Notes: generated from the sequence alone by a model not told the origin. A stretch of DNA of 64,000 nt from Anisus vortex (GCA_949126835.1 OX421492.1:40782498-40846497), one strand, 5' to 3'; shown: positions 44,174 to 56,460, counted from the first letter of the stretch. Translations and numbers: made by a program.

Positions 44174-44545
44174 TAGACACATAATAGAGAAATAATAGAG
44201 AAATAATAGAGAAATAATAGAGAAATAATAGAGAACTAATAGAGAACTAATAGAGAACTAATAGAGAACTAATAGAGAAATAATAGAGAAATAATAGAGA
44301 AATAATAGAGAAATAATTGAGAAATAATAGAGAAATAATAGAGAACTAATAGAGAACTAATAGAGAACTAATAGAGAAATAATTGAGAAACAATAGAGAT
44401 ACAATAGAGAAATAATAGAGAAACAATAGAGAAATAATAGAGAAATAATAGAGAAATAATAGAGAAATAATAGAGAAATAATAGAGAAATAATAGAGAAA
44501 TAATAGAGAAATAATAAAGAAATAATAGAGAAATAATAGAGGAAT
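44174..44545. repeat. 11-bp repeat (aataatagaga)n directly after the integrin stop
   Basis: About 33 copies of 'aataatagaga' with 'aactaatagag' variants, starting at or within the stop codon region. It is likely in the 3' UTR. Minus-strand Phe/Leu/Ser-rich frames across it are artefacts. Confidence 0.95.
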
Positions 44546-44818
44546 AATGTAGACAAATCTAAGCCAGCATTCAAACAACAGTATCAAGAAATAATAGAGA
44601 AATAATGTAGACAAATTTAAGCCAGCATTCAAACAACAGTATCAAGAAATAATAGAGAAATAATGTAGACAAATCTAAGCCAGCATTCAAACAACAGTAT
44701 CAAGAAATAATAGAGAAATAATGTAGACAAATCTAAGCCAGCATTCAAACAACAGTATCAAGAAATAATAGAGAAATAATGTAGACAAATCTAAGCCAGC
44801 ATTCAAACAACAGTATCA
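44543..44818. repeat. 58-bp tandem repeat, about 5 copies
   Basis: The unit contains 'gtagacaaatctaagccagc', 'attcaaacaacagtatcaag' and an aaataatagagaaataat join taken from the preceding 11-bp array, so the 11-bp array appears to have been captured into a longer unit. Confidence 0.95.
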
Positions 44819-45124
44819 AGAAGCACTCGAATTAAATATGAAAATTAGTGTTTTTATTATTTGGTTCAATATTTTTGTCCAACTTACATTTTCTTAGCAC
44901 TATGGAGGCAAAAATAATTCTTCATCGTGCTGTACTGTTTGTTTACTTTTTACCATCATGTAAATTTTTAGAGAATTTCACAAATCTAACTAAAGTCGAT
45001 ATTTTTTTGCTGTTTTATGCTCTGGAGAAATTAATTTCATCACTGAGCTAAACTACACTGTAATAATGATATTTTTTTGCCTGTTTGACATTTGCACTTT
45101 AAATTGCTAGTATATTTATATCCC

Positions 45125-45368
45125 CACATCCTACATATCCCGTAGTCTGTTGGGCCGTTGGGGCGCCACAGATGACATGTACACCAGCCATTTCCATTCA
45201 CCACGTCTCTCAGCTCTTCTCAATGCGTCGCACAGTTTTACTCCCGTCCACTCCCTGATGCCATCGTTTCCATTGTCTTCCTCTCTTTCTCCCTCCTCTG
45301 GTGGTGCCCTGCAGAAACGTTTTGGCAAGCACATTGGCGCTATAGTTATGTGGCCATACCATTCTATC
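45125..45368 (-). pseudogene. LINE 3'-end fragment (second family), minus strand
   Basis: The minus strand reads GIREWTGVKLCDALRRAERR, then GEWKWLV, then SSVAPQRPNRLRD. This is the well-known '..W..dI.eWtGl.....R.a.dR..Wr.lv..ss..PqRp.rlr' tail of a non-LTR retrotransposon ORF. There is a frame change upstream of it. Decayed copy. Confidence 0.88.
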
Positions 45369-45369
45369 T

Positions 45370-45637
45370 TATATTATTATCTTATACATTACAGAAGTTT
45401 ATTGCGTCCTACGCACATCCATGGTTTGAGTCTAGTTCTTCATTTCTATTAGTGTTCTAAATTATGTTAAGTTACAGGTTTTCCTGGTTTGTTCAGGTAA
45501 CACCTTCCATGCCCGAAAGCCATTCGGAATGTAAGAGTACTTATATGACTTTGTTCTCGCATAAAAGATTAGGAAAGTGTTTCTGTTATTATGTTTATCT
45601 GAGCGTTGTAAAAAAAATGTTTTTATGTTGTATTTTT
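45370..45637 (-). pseudogene. LINE 3'-end fragment, third copy of the 'IPYARTNA' family
   Basis: Matches 20505-20775 in the same orientation (attgcgtcctacgcacatcc, ggttttcctggtttgttcag). Its tail at 45370-45390 is '(tta/tctta)n', consistent with the 'ataag' tail of the 31-kb copy. Confidence 0.85.
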
Positions 45638-47350
45638 AATAATAATAATATTTTTTTATTGATCCAAACAAATGGAAATTTGTCTTGATTACAGATGTTT
45701 TGTCCTTCAGCATATTTTAAACAAAATAAAATAATTATTTGTAATTTGTATACAAGCACAGAAATATTCTTATAAAATAGACAAGCGCACACACATTCAC
45801 ACAATTTATCATAAAAGAAAAAAGTTCATTAGTAGCCATCCACTGTATTCTGGCTGACTGAAGTCTTGACGATATATTTATGGTAGATAGTATGGCCTGA
45901 GGCTGACGCGCAATAACTGTTGTAAAACAGTTGGTATTGTAATATTGTTTGTTTATATAGATAGCCAGCCATCCAACTTTACTTTGCCACTGTTGACGGG
46001 TCTGTCTGAGCAAAGCAGATAAAATGTCCACAGTCATATTCCTCCTCTGCGGCCACATTTATTTCGCCTTGTTGGTGTGAAGACATGTTTATTTGTTGTC
46101 ATTTGTATCCAAGATGGCGGTTCGTTCATTAGTATCGACACCAATGCCTTATGTATTATAACTACTTTACTCTTTGCCTTTCTGTTCTCTAGTGTCCCTA
46201 GGATTAGTAATTTAACTAATGGTGTTACTCTTGTCAGTTGTAAATATTCACCATAAATGAACCTTGCAGCTCTTTTCTGAATTCGTTCTAATTTTTTTAA
46301 TGTTCTCTTTAGTTGATGGGTCTCATACAGAAGATGTATATACTAGTATAGGTCTAACTCATGTGAGGTAGCATTTTGGTTTTATGTTCTTATTACATTT
46401 GTAAAAGTTCCTTTTTATGAAGCCTAATGTTTTGTTAGATTTTTTTTTTATTTCATCAATCTGTAGATTCCAAGATAACTTATCATTTATTATTAGGCCT
46501 ACTTCTAAGTACTTTGCAATTTTAGTTTGGGCTAGGTCTTTACCATGAATGAAGTAGTTTGTAATTATTTGTTTCTTTATGTTGGATACGCTTAACAGTT
46601 GGAACTTTTCTTGGTGAAAAGACATACTCCAGTTGGATTTTCATTTTTGTAATGCATCTAGGTCTTTTTGTAAGAGTTCATTATCTTTTTTCTGTCTTTA
46701 TTGTTCTATAAATTATACAATTATCTGCAAATAATCTTACCTTTGTTCCTGTGTTGATGCAATTTGGTAGATCATTAAAATAAAGTAGAAATATGGTTCT
46801 TAGAACAGTTCCTTGTGGAACTCCTAAGTTTACAGTTATTGGTGATGACTTAGAGCCATTCATTTATACACTTTGTTCTCTACCTATCAGAAAGTCTTGA
46901 ATCCACTTATGTAAAGGATCAGAGATGCCGAAAAGTTTTTTAAAGTAAACTAGTATGGTGAACTTTATCAAATGTTTTCGAAAAAAATCTTGTAATATAA
47001 CATCAATTTGGTTGTTATCTAATCCTTTAGACAAGTAGTCTATTAATCCTTTTAATTGTGATTCACATGATTTGTTTTTCCTGAAGCCATGTTGGTGTGG
47101 GCATTATGTTTGTCTAGATGATTTACTATACTACTTAATATTATATGCTCAAGTATTTGCATGTTATGCTTGTTAGGGAAACATGTCTGTAATTTCCAGG
47201 GTCAGATTTATTTGTTTCCTTTTTTATTAAAAGGAATTTATGTTCTCTATGATACTAATGATAGGTAAATCATTTTTCATTTGTATATTTTGGATTATGT
47301 TTTGTAAAGTATTGTATAATCCTGGGTTCCAAACTTTAAATAATTATATT
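45638..47350 (-). pseudogene. Non-LTR retrotransposon (Jockey-like) remnant, minus strand
   Basis: On the minus strand from the right: a palm-domain piece at 46863-46681 with VNLGVPQGTVL and LLYFNDLP, then VRLFADNCIIYR, where the catalytic 'F/YADD' has become FADN. Next is the thumb region at 46625-46359 (AKYLEVGLIINDKLSWN, KKSNKTLGFIKRNFY). The C-terminus follows near 46120-46040 (IHKALVSILMNEPPSWIQ ... RRNKCGRRGGI). The 3' end is an (aat)n tail at about 45638-45655. Frames are broken several times, so the element is dead. The upstream endonuclease region is not recognisable. Confidence 0.9.
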
Positions 47351-48649
47351 CTAATCAGTTTTTGTTTCCATTGTAATAGTACAAACACACGAAATCATTA
47401 ACCGTTAATTACTCTTTTACATAAAAATATTTGTTAGATAATGTTACAAATTCCTTCAAAAATTTCAATCAGGGTATTAAATAAAACAACATATTGTTAT
47501 CGAATCCTTTGTATTGACTTTGCTTAAGTTCGTGTGTTTCTTTTTTAGTTTTGTGGTAGGTGGAGGGTCAAAATCTTCATCATATCGACTTGTATCTTGG
47601 CATATAGACTTGTTTTCAAAAACAACCATTCCCCATCCTTAAAATAGTTTTCTCTTTTAACTAATGGAAAATAAATCCAGTAAATATTGATTTTCCATTG
47701 GGGAAAAGGATAAATACGATATTTCAGTGGGTAAATTAAATAGTTTTGATTTTTAAAAAAAAACACAAAGTGCAAACAAATAGCATAGAAAAGATTTAAA
47801 GTAAAATCGCATTATGTTGCAAAAGGTAAAAAAAAATAGCTGTCCGGGTTTTCAAGTCGTAAAGAACAAAACTCATACATGTTAATAATTATATCTATAA
47901 TACTGTTCAAATTTAATGTAGGCCTAAACTTTAAAAAATAATTTTGAATTGCGTTTGTAATGTGTAAAACTGGAATAAAAATATCTCTCTGTAACAAAAA
48001 AAAAATTTGAAAACCATGCGCTAAATTTTAAAAAATCTAACTTAAAATGAATCAGTGTTACATAAAAATTGCTAAATCTATTTCTAAAAGAAAATAAATC
48101 ATTTACTTCAATAGCAAATCTTTTTTTTTTCAAATAAATAAGTCACATATTGTTATAGAATCATTTTAGAATTAAGGCTCTTCCTTCCATATTTTATAAT
48201 CAATCAAAATGTTTGTGGTTATTATGATGTTGCTGATTTTTTCTTTTCGTTTTTTAGCCAATAAAAAATCTTTTACCTACCCCTTAGACTTTTGGTAAAC
48301 GTCGAAGAATTTTTAATTTAATTGCTAAAATGTCATTTTATAAACTGATAGATCTAAATATGATATGTTAATACTTTGATCCCAGCTAAACAGATTGTTT
48401 TATAGTTTCAATAGTTACAAAGTAAGCCTACATTGTCGTAAAAGCGAATGTGATGTTTAACCCTTCCCGTACCGACCTACTTCTATCTATGCTGCCTTCA
48501 GTTCTGCTATATACGCGCCCGGGACTGTAAGGGTTAAGAATATACAAATAAATTATTAAGTTCCAAAAAATTAATTTATTTCTAACAATCTTTTATTAGT
48601 TTGAACCTTTGAAATGTATAAACTGTAGATTATTTATTACTTTAATAAA
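47351..48649. other. AT-rich intergenic DNA
   Basis: No gene. A short palindromic MITE-like piece at about 48459-48536 starts 'taacccttcccg' and ends 'gactgtaagggttaag', with a GC-rich centre. Confidence 0.5.
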
Positions 48650-49429
48650 GGGAACGTCCATTAATTACGTCAACTAAATAGGGGGGAGGCGGGTCTGAAA
48701 AAGTTTGACAATTGTTGACATGGGGGAGGACATTTGTCCTGTGCCACTTACACAGTAAACATGTAAAAAACATTTTGGTCTTACGTTAATACAAATATAT
48801 CAATTATGGAAACTACAATGGACATGTCCTTTGTGTGTTCATCTTGTTAGTTTGTAGATCTATGTATGGGTGGAAACTAATGCAATTGTTAGTATGGCAA
48901 AGGGACCGACCAATTGTAGCGAGACATGGTGGCTGGAATAACAAAGGAACACAAACACATCAACAACTGTCTGCAGAGTACGTTCAGAAACCCAGTTTTT
49001 TTTGCCGCTCATTACATCTAAATTAGTCGCCAGAGAATGGCATTCGTTATGTAAGCCATGTAAGCGGTAGCTGAGATTGGCAATAGAACTAAAAACAACG
49101 AATTACCCTCTCTGAGACTATAATGAATGTTTGCAAAGCATTGAATGAAGTGTATTGTGTGAGTCCAACATGGTTTATTTTTAAAATATTACCTTCAGAG
49201 AAATAATTCGAGGCCCATCAGATGATGTCCGAAATACAGAGCGGCTACAAAGTCTCTGGTCATTGTTCATAACTGATGTTCAAATTTTACATTTCTTTTT
49301 ATTTAATATTTGCAAACCTATCAAAATATTTATAGTTTATATGTACGGTACTTTTGTCTTTTTATTTTTATGTATACATTCGAAAAAAAAAGACTCATGT
49401 CATAGCTGCTGTTTGGGTACATAACCGAA

Positions 49430-50020
49430 TGTTAGAAAAAAGAACTATGACTGACGTCTCCGCCATATTCCAGGAGCGTTTCAAGAAGCCTTCACCAAAA
49501 AAGGACACATTATTAGCATGGGAGAAGAAAACATTTGCATTTGGACCTGTGCTGGATGCCCATCGCTCCCGAATGTAGCACATGGAAATCATTCAGCAGT
49601 CCGTTTTTCAATTTTCCAAATAAATCAAATCATAAGAGGTCTTCAGAATTGCAAATTCCCCGCTCCACACTCCAAAAGGTACTCAAAACTCAAAGCATGT
49701 CAGCATTCAGGCCAATGCAGATCATTTGGCTATCTTGGTGCGCCAGTTCATGGATGAGAATTTCCCTGGCTGCTGGATTGGACGTGGATCACAGCATTAA
49801 TAGTCAGCTCACAGTCCTGACCTCATATCATGCGACAATGCCTTGTGGGGCATGATGAAAGAAGACACCAGAAAAACATAACAACTTAAAGCTGCGATCC
49901 GTGCTTCATTGAACTCGATTTCCCCTGATGTTCTGCAACGCATTTCAGAACGCACTTGGAGACTCATTCGTCTGTGTGCTGAGAATGACGGTGTACACAT
50001 AGACATATTGGATCCATGAC
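49430..50020 (+). pseudogene. Broken DDE transposase (IS630/Tc1-mariner-like)
   Basis: N-terminal helix-turn-helix pieces (SAIFQERFKKPSPKKDTLLA, WEKKTFAFGPVLDAHRSRM, then in another frame SSELQIPRSTLQKVLK) are of the 'F...f......i..W...F..tGsv.d..rsgr ... s.eLgiprstv..vL' kind. After an internal deletion a catalytic-domain end follows: QFMDENFPGCWIGRG, then SPDLISCDNALWGMMKEDTR and RISERTWRLIRLCAENDGVH, ending at TGA near 50020. Stops and frame changes make it inactive. Family naming is by motif resemblance. Confidence 0.75.
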
Positions 50021-50469
50021 AATGTGATTATAGGCTAGCACATGTTTGTTTCAATAAATTTCATTGATCCGCGAAGAACCCTTCTTTTCATCTACAACTA
50101 TCAAATAGGGTTAACTATCACTTACAATTGTGTACATTATAACATTGATTTCCGTGGATATATGTATAAAAGTGGAGTTACCATGTACTTAGCCTACCTT
50201 TCTATTTAACATCCCTAATTCTGATAAAAATATTAATATATTGTTGCTGTCTACGTTATAATAGGTAAACATTAAAATTAGCTCGATTTGGTAATTTTTT
50301 AGTTTTAATGTGTAATTTTCTGGAAAAATTTTATGAGATAAAAATGTATTAGTATCGGTGGCATCGCAAGTATTGCAAGGTGTGGGTGGCAAATAGTGCA
50401 ACTTTACAACTCATACTCATACAGGAGTCTTAAGAAAATGGATCATTCTTTTCTTGTACAAATGATCCC

Positions 50470-50575
50470 TTGCTTATGAATTATATTTTTAGCTTTGCCT
50501 GCCGGACGGAGGACAAAAGTCTTAAAAAAGAGGACATGTTCTCCTTTTCCCGGACGTCTGGTAACCCTAGACAGG
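50470..50575. repeat. Transposon end 'ggacgtctggtaaccctaga'
   Basis: Inverse of the end seen at 40988, preceded by two 'gaggaca' words. See that entry. Confidence 0.5.
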
Positions 50576-51130
50576 GTAGGCAACTATACCGTGTGTATAA
50601 TGTGTGTATGCAAGAAGGAATAGTGAACATATTGTTAAAATAGAAGGCTAATTTACAACTGGTGCACTGGTTCCCCCTGAACTATTTAACAATTAACATT
50701 GTACAAAAGGCTCATTAGTGAAACGTAAAATCAGAAAGGATGAAATATTTATATGAAAAGAACAATAGTAAACAAAAAGAAAAAAAATATTGTTCAAATC
50801 ATCGGATTGGAAAAAAATGTGGGAGGGGCTAGTGGTAGGAACCATGTTTCACCCCTTTGTGGCTACGCCTATGAGAGTCAATTTGAAATCTTTTAAACAA
50901 GTTTTAAAATATACTACAATTAACTATATTATAGACCTTTCCGTTTCAAATCTATTTTAAACATAAAAGCCAGCGTCCGAAATTTTGTTACTTGTTAGGG
51001 GAAGGGTAACAAATTGTTGACGTAATTATATAGGGGGGGGGGTCTCTGAAATTTTGACAGTTGTTGACAAGGGGGAGAGGGGGAGGTAAAAATAGCCTAA
51101 AAATTGTTGACGTAATTAATGGACGTCCCC

Positions 51131-52029
51131 AAAGGGATAAAAAAAAGAAACTTACTTAAGTTTTTTTAAAAACAATTGTAAGTTATCTCCCTTTAATTAA
51201 ATTAGAGTTACTCAATTTTGTTCTAATGATTGTTAAAAAAAAATATCTTTTGTAATATAACTAATATTATTTATAAATTATTATTTCTATTTTACAAATA
51301 CAGTATTCTGGTATTCATTTCAATTCGTAATTAAAGATATAGGCCTAAAATTATTTTACGTTAAACAGTTTGAAATAAAACTTTTCCAGCATTGTTTAAG
51401 TCGATTAAGGCAGTTTATTTTAATAGGCTAAAGTTATAATTACTTCAATTACAAAATATAATGGTAGTATTCAAGCCTTTTATTTTTTTTATATTAAAAC
51501 AAAAACAATTGTTCCTGAATTAAGTATATGTATGTCTAATTATAGAAGTTGTGCACAAAAAACTCTTTTAAATGTAATTAACTCTGTACCAATTAATGTA
51601 TGTGTTGTTCTTCTCTTATTGTTCCATATTAGGCACATATGTTCTGAGTTGTCACATTTTAGCGACTTCTTACAAAAGTAATTTGAACCAAAAGGTGAAC
51701 TTAGAGCAAACGCCTAGCAGTTTAGAAAAGTCGATGACGTTCCTAAACAGCTATCTTCCAGATTTGTCCACAAAATGGTTCGTCTTGATGTTAATTATTT
51801 AGATGTATTATATTCAACTTGCTGCATTTATAAATCGTCAATATCCCTTAACTAAAAAAAAAACAGTCCTAGGTAGGTAGGCCTAGTTGTAGGATCAAGC
51901 AAATTATCAGTGCTTCGAAGTAGCCTACTTCTGAAAAAGCTCATCTGTCTCTAATGTATATTGATCTGAATATGCTTTAAATTTGTCAAGAACGTAAATG
52001 TTTTGAAAATGATTTCACGGCAAGGTATG
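51131..52029. other. AT-rich intergenic DNA
   Basis: No gene. The 68-codon frame at 51596-51802 has no coding features I recognise. Confidence 0.5.
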
Positions 52030-53060
52030 TCCAGTTTCAACGCAAACATGACGTGCATACACTTATACTTACCAACATGACGTGCATACACTTACAAACA
52101 TGACGTGCATACACTTACAAACATGACGTGCATACACTTATACTTACGAACATGACGTGCATACACATACAAACATGACGTGCATACACTTACAAATATG
52201 ACGTGCTTACACTTACAAATATGACGTGCATACACTTACAAACATGACGTGCATACACTTACAAATATGACGTGCTTACACTTACAAACATGGCGTGCAT
52301 ACACTTACAAATATGACGTGCATACACTTACAAACATGACGTGCATACACTTACAAACATGACGTGCATACACTTATACTTACGAACATGACGTGCATAC
52401 ACATACAAACATGACGTGCATACACTTACAAACATGGCGTGCATACACTTACAAATATGACGTGCATACACTTACAAATATGACGTGCATACACTTACAA
52501 ACATGACGTGCATACACTTACAAACATGGCGTGCATACACTTACAAATATGACGTGCATACACTTACAAATATGACGTGCATACACTTACAAACATGACG
52601 TGCATACACTTACAAATATGACGTGCTTACACTTACAAACATGACGTGCATACACTTACAAACATGACGTGCATACACTTATACTTACGAACATGACGTG
52701 CATACACATACAAACATGACGTGCATACACTTACAAACATGGCGTGCATACACTTACAAATATGACGTGCATACACTTACAAATATGACGTGCATACACT
52801 TACAAACATGACGTGCATACACTTACAAACATGACGTGCATACACTTACAAACATGACGTGCTTACACTTACAAACATGACGTGCATACACTTACAAACA
52901 TGACGTGCTTACACTTACAAACATGACGTGCTTACACTTACAAACATGACGTGCTTACACTTACAAACATGACGTGCTTACACTTACAAACATGACATGC
53001 ATACGAGTACACATACAGACATGGCTTGTATACACTTACACATACAAACATGACATGCAA
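52030..53060. repeat. 23-bp minisatellite containing TGACGTGC
   Basis: About 44 copies of acttacaaacatgacgtgca + tac. Variants (catg/tatg, gcat/gctt, dga/gga) recur in blocks of about 300 bp that repeat as larger units (for example 52130-52400 resembles 52370-52680), so there is higher-order structure. Confidence 0.95.
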
Positions 53061-54115
53061 AACAAAAACTTCAACAGTGCAGTTTCTTTCATTTAAAAAA
53101 AAGCACCTAAAGGTTATTGATCTTATCTATACAATAAAACTTGTATTATCTGCCACATTTCTTTTATGTACAAGTAAGTGACTGCCCGCCAACTTTCTGT
53201 TCCTTACAATTAAGGCGATTGTCTGACACATTTCCCATCGCTCAATGACCAGTACATCTTACTTTTTTCCATGGCTTTTCGTGACGCAACAGTTCAACAA
53301 TTAATACGAGTTTTATCAAATACTTCTAATTTCTCGGCATTTTTTTCATATCAAGTTTTATTCAATTCTAATGCTAAAGAAAAGTGTAATGTGTATGCTT
53401 TAACTTTGAAGGAATCTCAATCCTAAGAAAGGATTGTATCAAAATATACAGTGATTGCAAGTGACCTTCAGTGCAATTGTATCTCTGCTGAAGTCATCTC
53501 CGAATGTAATCGTGGTAATGTTGTTTTCATACCAGGACGTTGTGTGACACTACACTATCAAATAGTTTTTTTCACATGTACTACTTTAAGTTGTTTTGTT
53601 AATATAAATACGTACAAGCATTTAAAAGTGCAAGTCACTGATCTATAAAAAAAGAATGGATAGCGCCTCTATGTTACATGTGTATGCGCAAATTGAAGCC
53701 AAAATGAATTCCCCTAGCCCAAGATTATCCAATCACCCTACTAGGACAACTACTGCAGGATAAACACCAATTCACAAGCATGGTTGTTTAAATAAATGTG
53801 TTGCAGCAAGGATTAGACTTGGCACGCAGAGATATTTTCAATGGCACCCGGAAGACCACTAAAAATGCAACGAAAGTGTTTTTTGTACAAAAAATTGCCT
53901 ACAAGAGCATAATACATTTTAGGCTGTTTAAAACACTGTTTACACGCTGAATAATGAAATAGAAATCATACTTTGATACTCTTTTATCAAAAGGTTGTAG
54001 ACCACTTGTTTTAGATTACAATAATTGTAACTTGTCAGTAATATCCTAATAGAAAAATAAAAGAAATAAATTTAAAAAAACGACTTTTCTTTTTTGTCAC
54101 CATCTTAGTATACAA
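53061..54115. other. AT-rich intergenic DNA
   Basis: No gene recognised. The frame at 53451-53648 is unsupported. Confidence 0.5.
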
Positions 54116-54117
54116 CA

Positions 54118-54400
54118 GTTTAGACCATACACATTGATACAGTTTTGACAATACACATTGATACAGTTTAGACAATACACATTGATACAGTTTAGACAAT
54201 ACACATTGATACAGTTTAGACAATACACATTGATACAGTTTAGACAATACACATTGATACAGTTTAGACAATACACATTGATACAGTTTAGACAATACAC
54301 ATTGATACAGTTTTGACAATACACATTGATACAGTTTTGACAATACACATTGATACAGTTTAGACAATACACATTGATACAGTTTAGACAATACACATTG
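54118..54400. repeat. 24-bp minisatellite
   Basis: Twelve copies of gacaatacacattgatacag + ttta. The 24-bp length keeps two minus-strand frames open (NCINVYCL and KLYQCVLS repeats), which are not genes. Confidence 0.96.
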
Positions 54401-54724
54401 CTAAAAAAAATATAATCTCTGGTTTAAAAAAAAATATAAAAGGTTAAAGATTTTAACAACACAAATCTATGCATAGGCTAGTAAAATGTATTTTTTAAAA
54501 TCAGTAAATTCAATGAACTAATTTTCATTTTCAATGGAATCCCAATCAATAAAATAAACCATTTTCATGACATTTTTAGACAAAATTCAAAATTTTAACA
54601 CAAACTGATTTGTTAAGTTCTTCAACAATATTATAAATTGCCGACTTAATTTTTATTTTCTTTAATAAACCAATGAAGCGAATCAGACAAATATTGTTGC
54701 AGTAAAATGGATTTTAAATTTGAA

Positions 54725-55358
54725 CAGTGAACACAAGAAGAAAACACTCAGATGTGAGGAAGAAAACAGTGAACACAAGAAGAAAACACTCAGATGTGAG
54801 GAAGAAAACAGTGAACACAAGAAGAAAACACTCAGATGTGAGGAAGAAAACAGTGAACACAAGAAGAAAACACTCAGATGTGAGGAAGAAAACAGTGAAC
54901 ACAAGAAGAAAACACTCAGATGTGAGGAAGAAAACAGTGAACACAAGAAGAAAACACTCAGATGTGAGGAAGAAAACAGTGAACACAAGAAGAAAACACT
55001 CAGATGTGAGGAAGAAAACAGTGAACACAATAAGAAAACACTCAGATGTGAGGAAGAAAACAGTGAACACAATAAGAAAACACTCAGATGTGAGGAAGAA
55101 AACAGTGAACACAAGAAGAAAACACTCAGATGTGAGGAAGAAAACAGTGAACACAAGAAGAAAACACTCAGATGTGAGGAAGAAAACAGTGAACACAAGA
55201 AGAAAACACTCAGATGTGAGGAAGAAAGCAGTGAACACAAGTAGAAAACACTCAGATGTGAGGAAGAAAACAGTGAACACAAGAAGAAAACACTCAGATG
55301 TGAGGAAGAAAACAGTGAACATAATAAGAAAACACTCAGATGTGAGGAAGAAAGCAGT
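54725..55358. repeat. 42-bp minisatellite, about 15 copies
   Basis: Near-identical units (gtgaacacaagaagaaaaca + ctcagatgtgaggaagaaaaca). Because 42 is a multiple of three and the unit lacks stops in four frames, open frames of 170-220 codons appear on both strands. Substitutions between copies show no codon-position bias by eye. Confidence 0.97.
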
Positions 55359-56185
55359 GTTTCCTAAACAAATAGAACAAAATGTCATATTATAGATTTA
55401 TTTATGTTATATTTAGATTTTTTTAAATCAAAGATTTGAACAAAGAAAGTAACATTTTATTGCTGTGCATTCAATTAATTTTAAGTTAAGACAAAACAAA
55501 ATGCATAAATGAATGAGCTGAATTCCAGTGAAGCAGAATGAAAAAAAGAGGTGAGAAACTCCTTAGAGCTGATGACATCTAATAAATAAATACAAATATC
55601 TTGGATAAACAGTAAGACTAGCGTTACTTTCATAAGAAACTTTAAAAACAGTCATAGGCTCTGGGGTAAAGGAACAAAAAATAAATAAATTGGAACTGAG
55701 ACAACTGAGCATACATAAACATGATTTCCTTGACTTTAAATATTAAAGAATCCCTTGGTTTATGCAGCCCTTCTTTATAATGCATTTTGTATTTGATTTT
55801 TAGTGTTTCGTCTCACCTTAAATTTGTAAAAAAAATTATTATAAGGGTATAATATAAAGACAATGAAAAAATATCAGATTTGCCAAACATGTACATTATA
55901 TATATATAAAGATAGATGGATGAATGGATGGGTGGATATAGATATAGACATGATTTTGTTCTACTAGATATGTAAATCAATACTATAAAAAAAAAAATTC
56001 AACCTTACAACTTGCATCTAGTTTAATCACTTTTTAAATTTTGAATAATTTGTACACAAATTCAGTAAAGCAGAAATATTTTCCCCATTTTTTTCTGTCT
56101 AATAATTATACAACTTTAATCAAATCCTGGTTTAGAATTGTTTGACTATTAAATATGATGACTTTTATATTTGTATGTCATCACT
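55359..56185. other. AT-rich intergenic DNA
   Basis: No gene or clear repeat seen, apart from short (ta)n and (ga/gg)-rich runs near 55898-55940. Confidence 0.5.
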
Positions 56186-56189
56186 AAAT

Positions 56190-56460
56190 AAGGGGGCATG
56201 GTGCCCCAACGGTGGTTGGGCTGGCATACTGAGGGTCCTGGGTTCAAATCCTGGTGAGAGCTAGAATTTTTTTCTAGGTCTGGAGGGTGTCCTGGAGTCT
56301 ACCCAACTCTGATGGGTACTTTACCTTAGTTGGGGTAAAGTAAAAGCAGCTGTGCATAGTGCTGGCCACACAATCCCCTAGTAAGCAGTGGCCACAGAAA
56401 CTGGTGAACACCACTTCACCGACCCTAAGGATCAATTTGGTTCGAGGGGATACTTACTGA
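56190..56460 (+). repeat. tRNA-derived SINE, complete
   Basis: Head with a B-box-like gggttcaaatcctggtgaga, then the body tctacccaactctgatgggt, ggggtaaagtaaaagcag, gctggccacacaatccccta, agtggccacagaaactggtg, ending near 'cgaggggatacttact'. Same family as 16327-16605. Confidence 0.9.

Larger units (their letters stand above)
44174..45124 (+). promoter_or_regulatory. Putative integrin 3' UTR region
   Basis: No clear polyadenylation signal follows the arrays. An AATAAA within the 11-bp array (about 44513) is a repeat variant. The UTR end therefore cannot be placed from sequence; LINE remnants begin at 45125. Confidence 0.3.
48650..51130. mobile_element. TIR DNA transposon, about 2.48 kb
   Basis: The left end gggaacgtccattaattacg and the right end reverse-complemented (ggggacgtccattaattacg) share more than 20 bases of inverted repeat continuing with 'tcaa'. 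Subterminal 'ttgacaattgttgaca...gggggagg' motifs also recur near the right end. It contains a broken transposase (49430-50020). I could not fix the target duplication (AAAG is possible). Confidence 0.85.

Noticed and set aside
44357..44632. Phe/Leu/Tyr-rich minus-strand ORFs resembling membrane proteins
   Set aside because: Reverse reading of the 11-bp repeat after the integrin stop.
46681..46863. Live reverse transcriptase
   Set aside because: The catalytic F/YADD motif reads FADN and the frame is broken repeatedly; an inactive LINE remnant.
53451..53648. 65-codon ORF with a plausible amino-acid mix
   Set aside because: No splice context, no recognised domain and local AT content typical of non-coding DNA.
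54035..54396. Minus-strand frames with NCINVYCL or KLYQCVLS repeats
   Set aside because: A 24-bp array read in two frames; not a Cys-rich repeat protein.
54720..55395. Four overlapping open frames of 170-224 codons on both strands
   Set aside because: They are the by-product of a 42-bp tandem repeat without stops. Identical units, frames open on both strands and no start or flanking signals argue against a protein.
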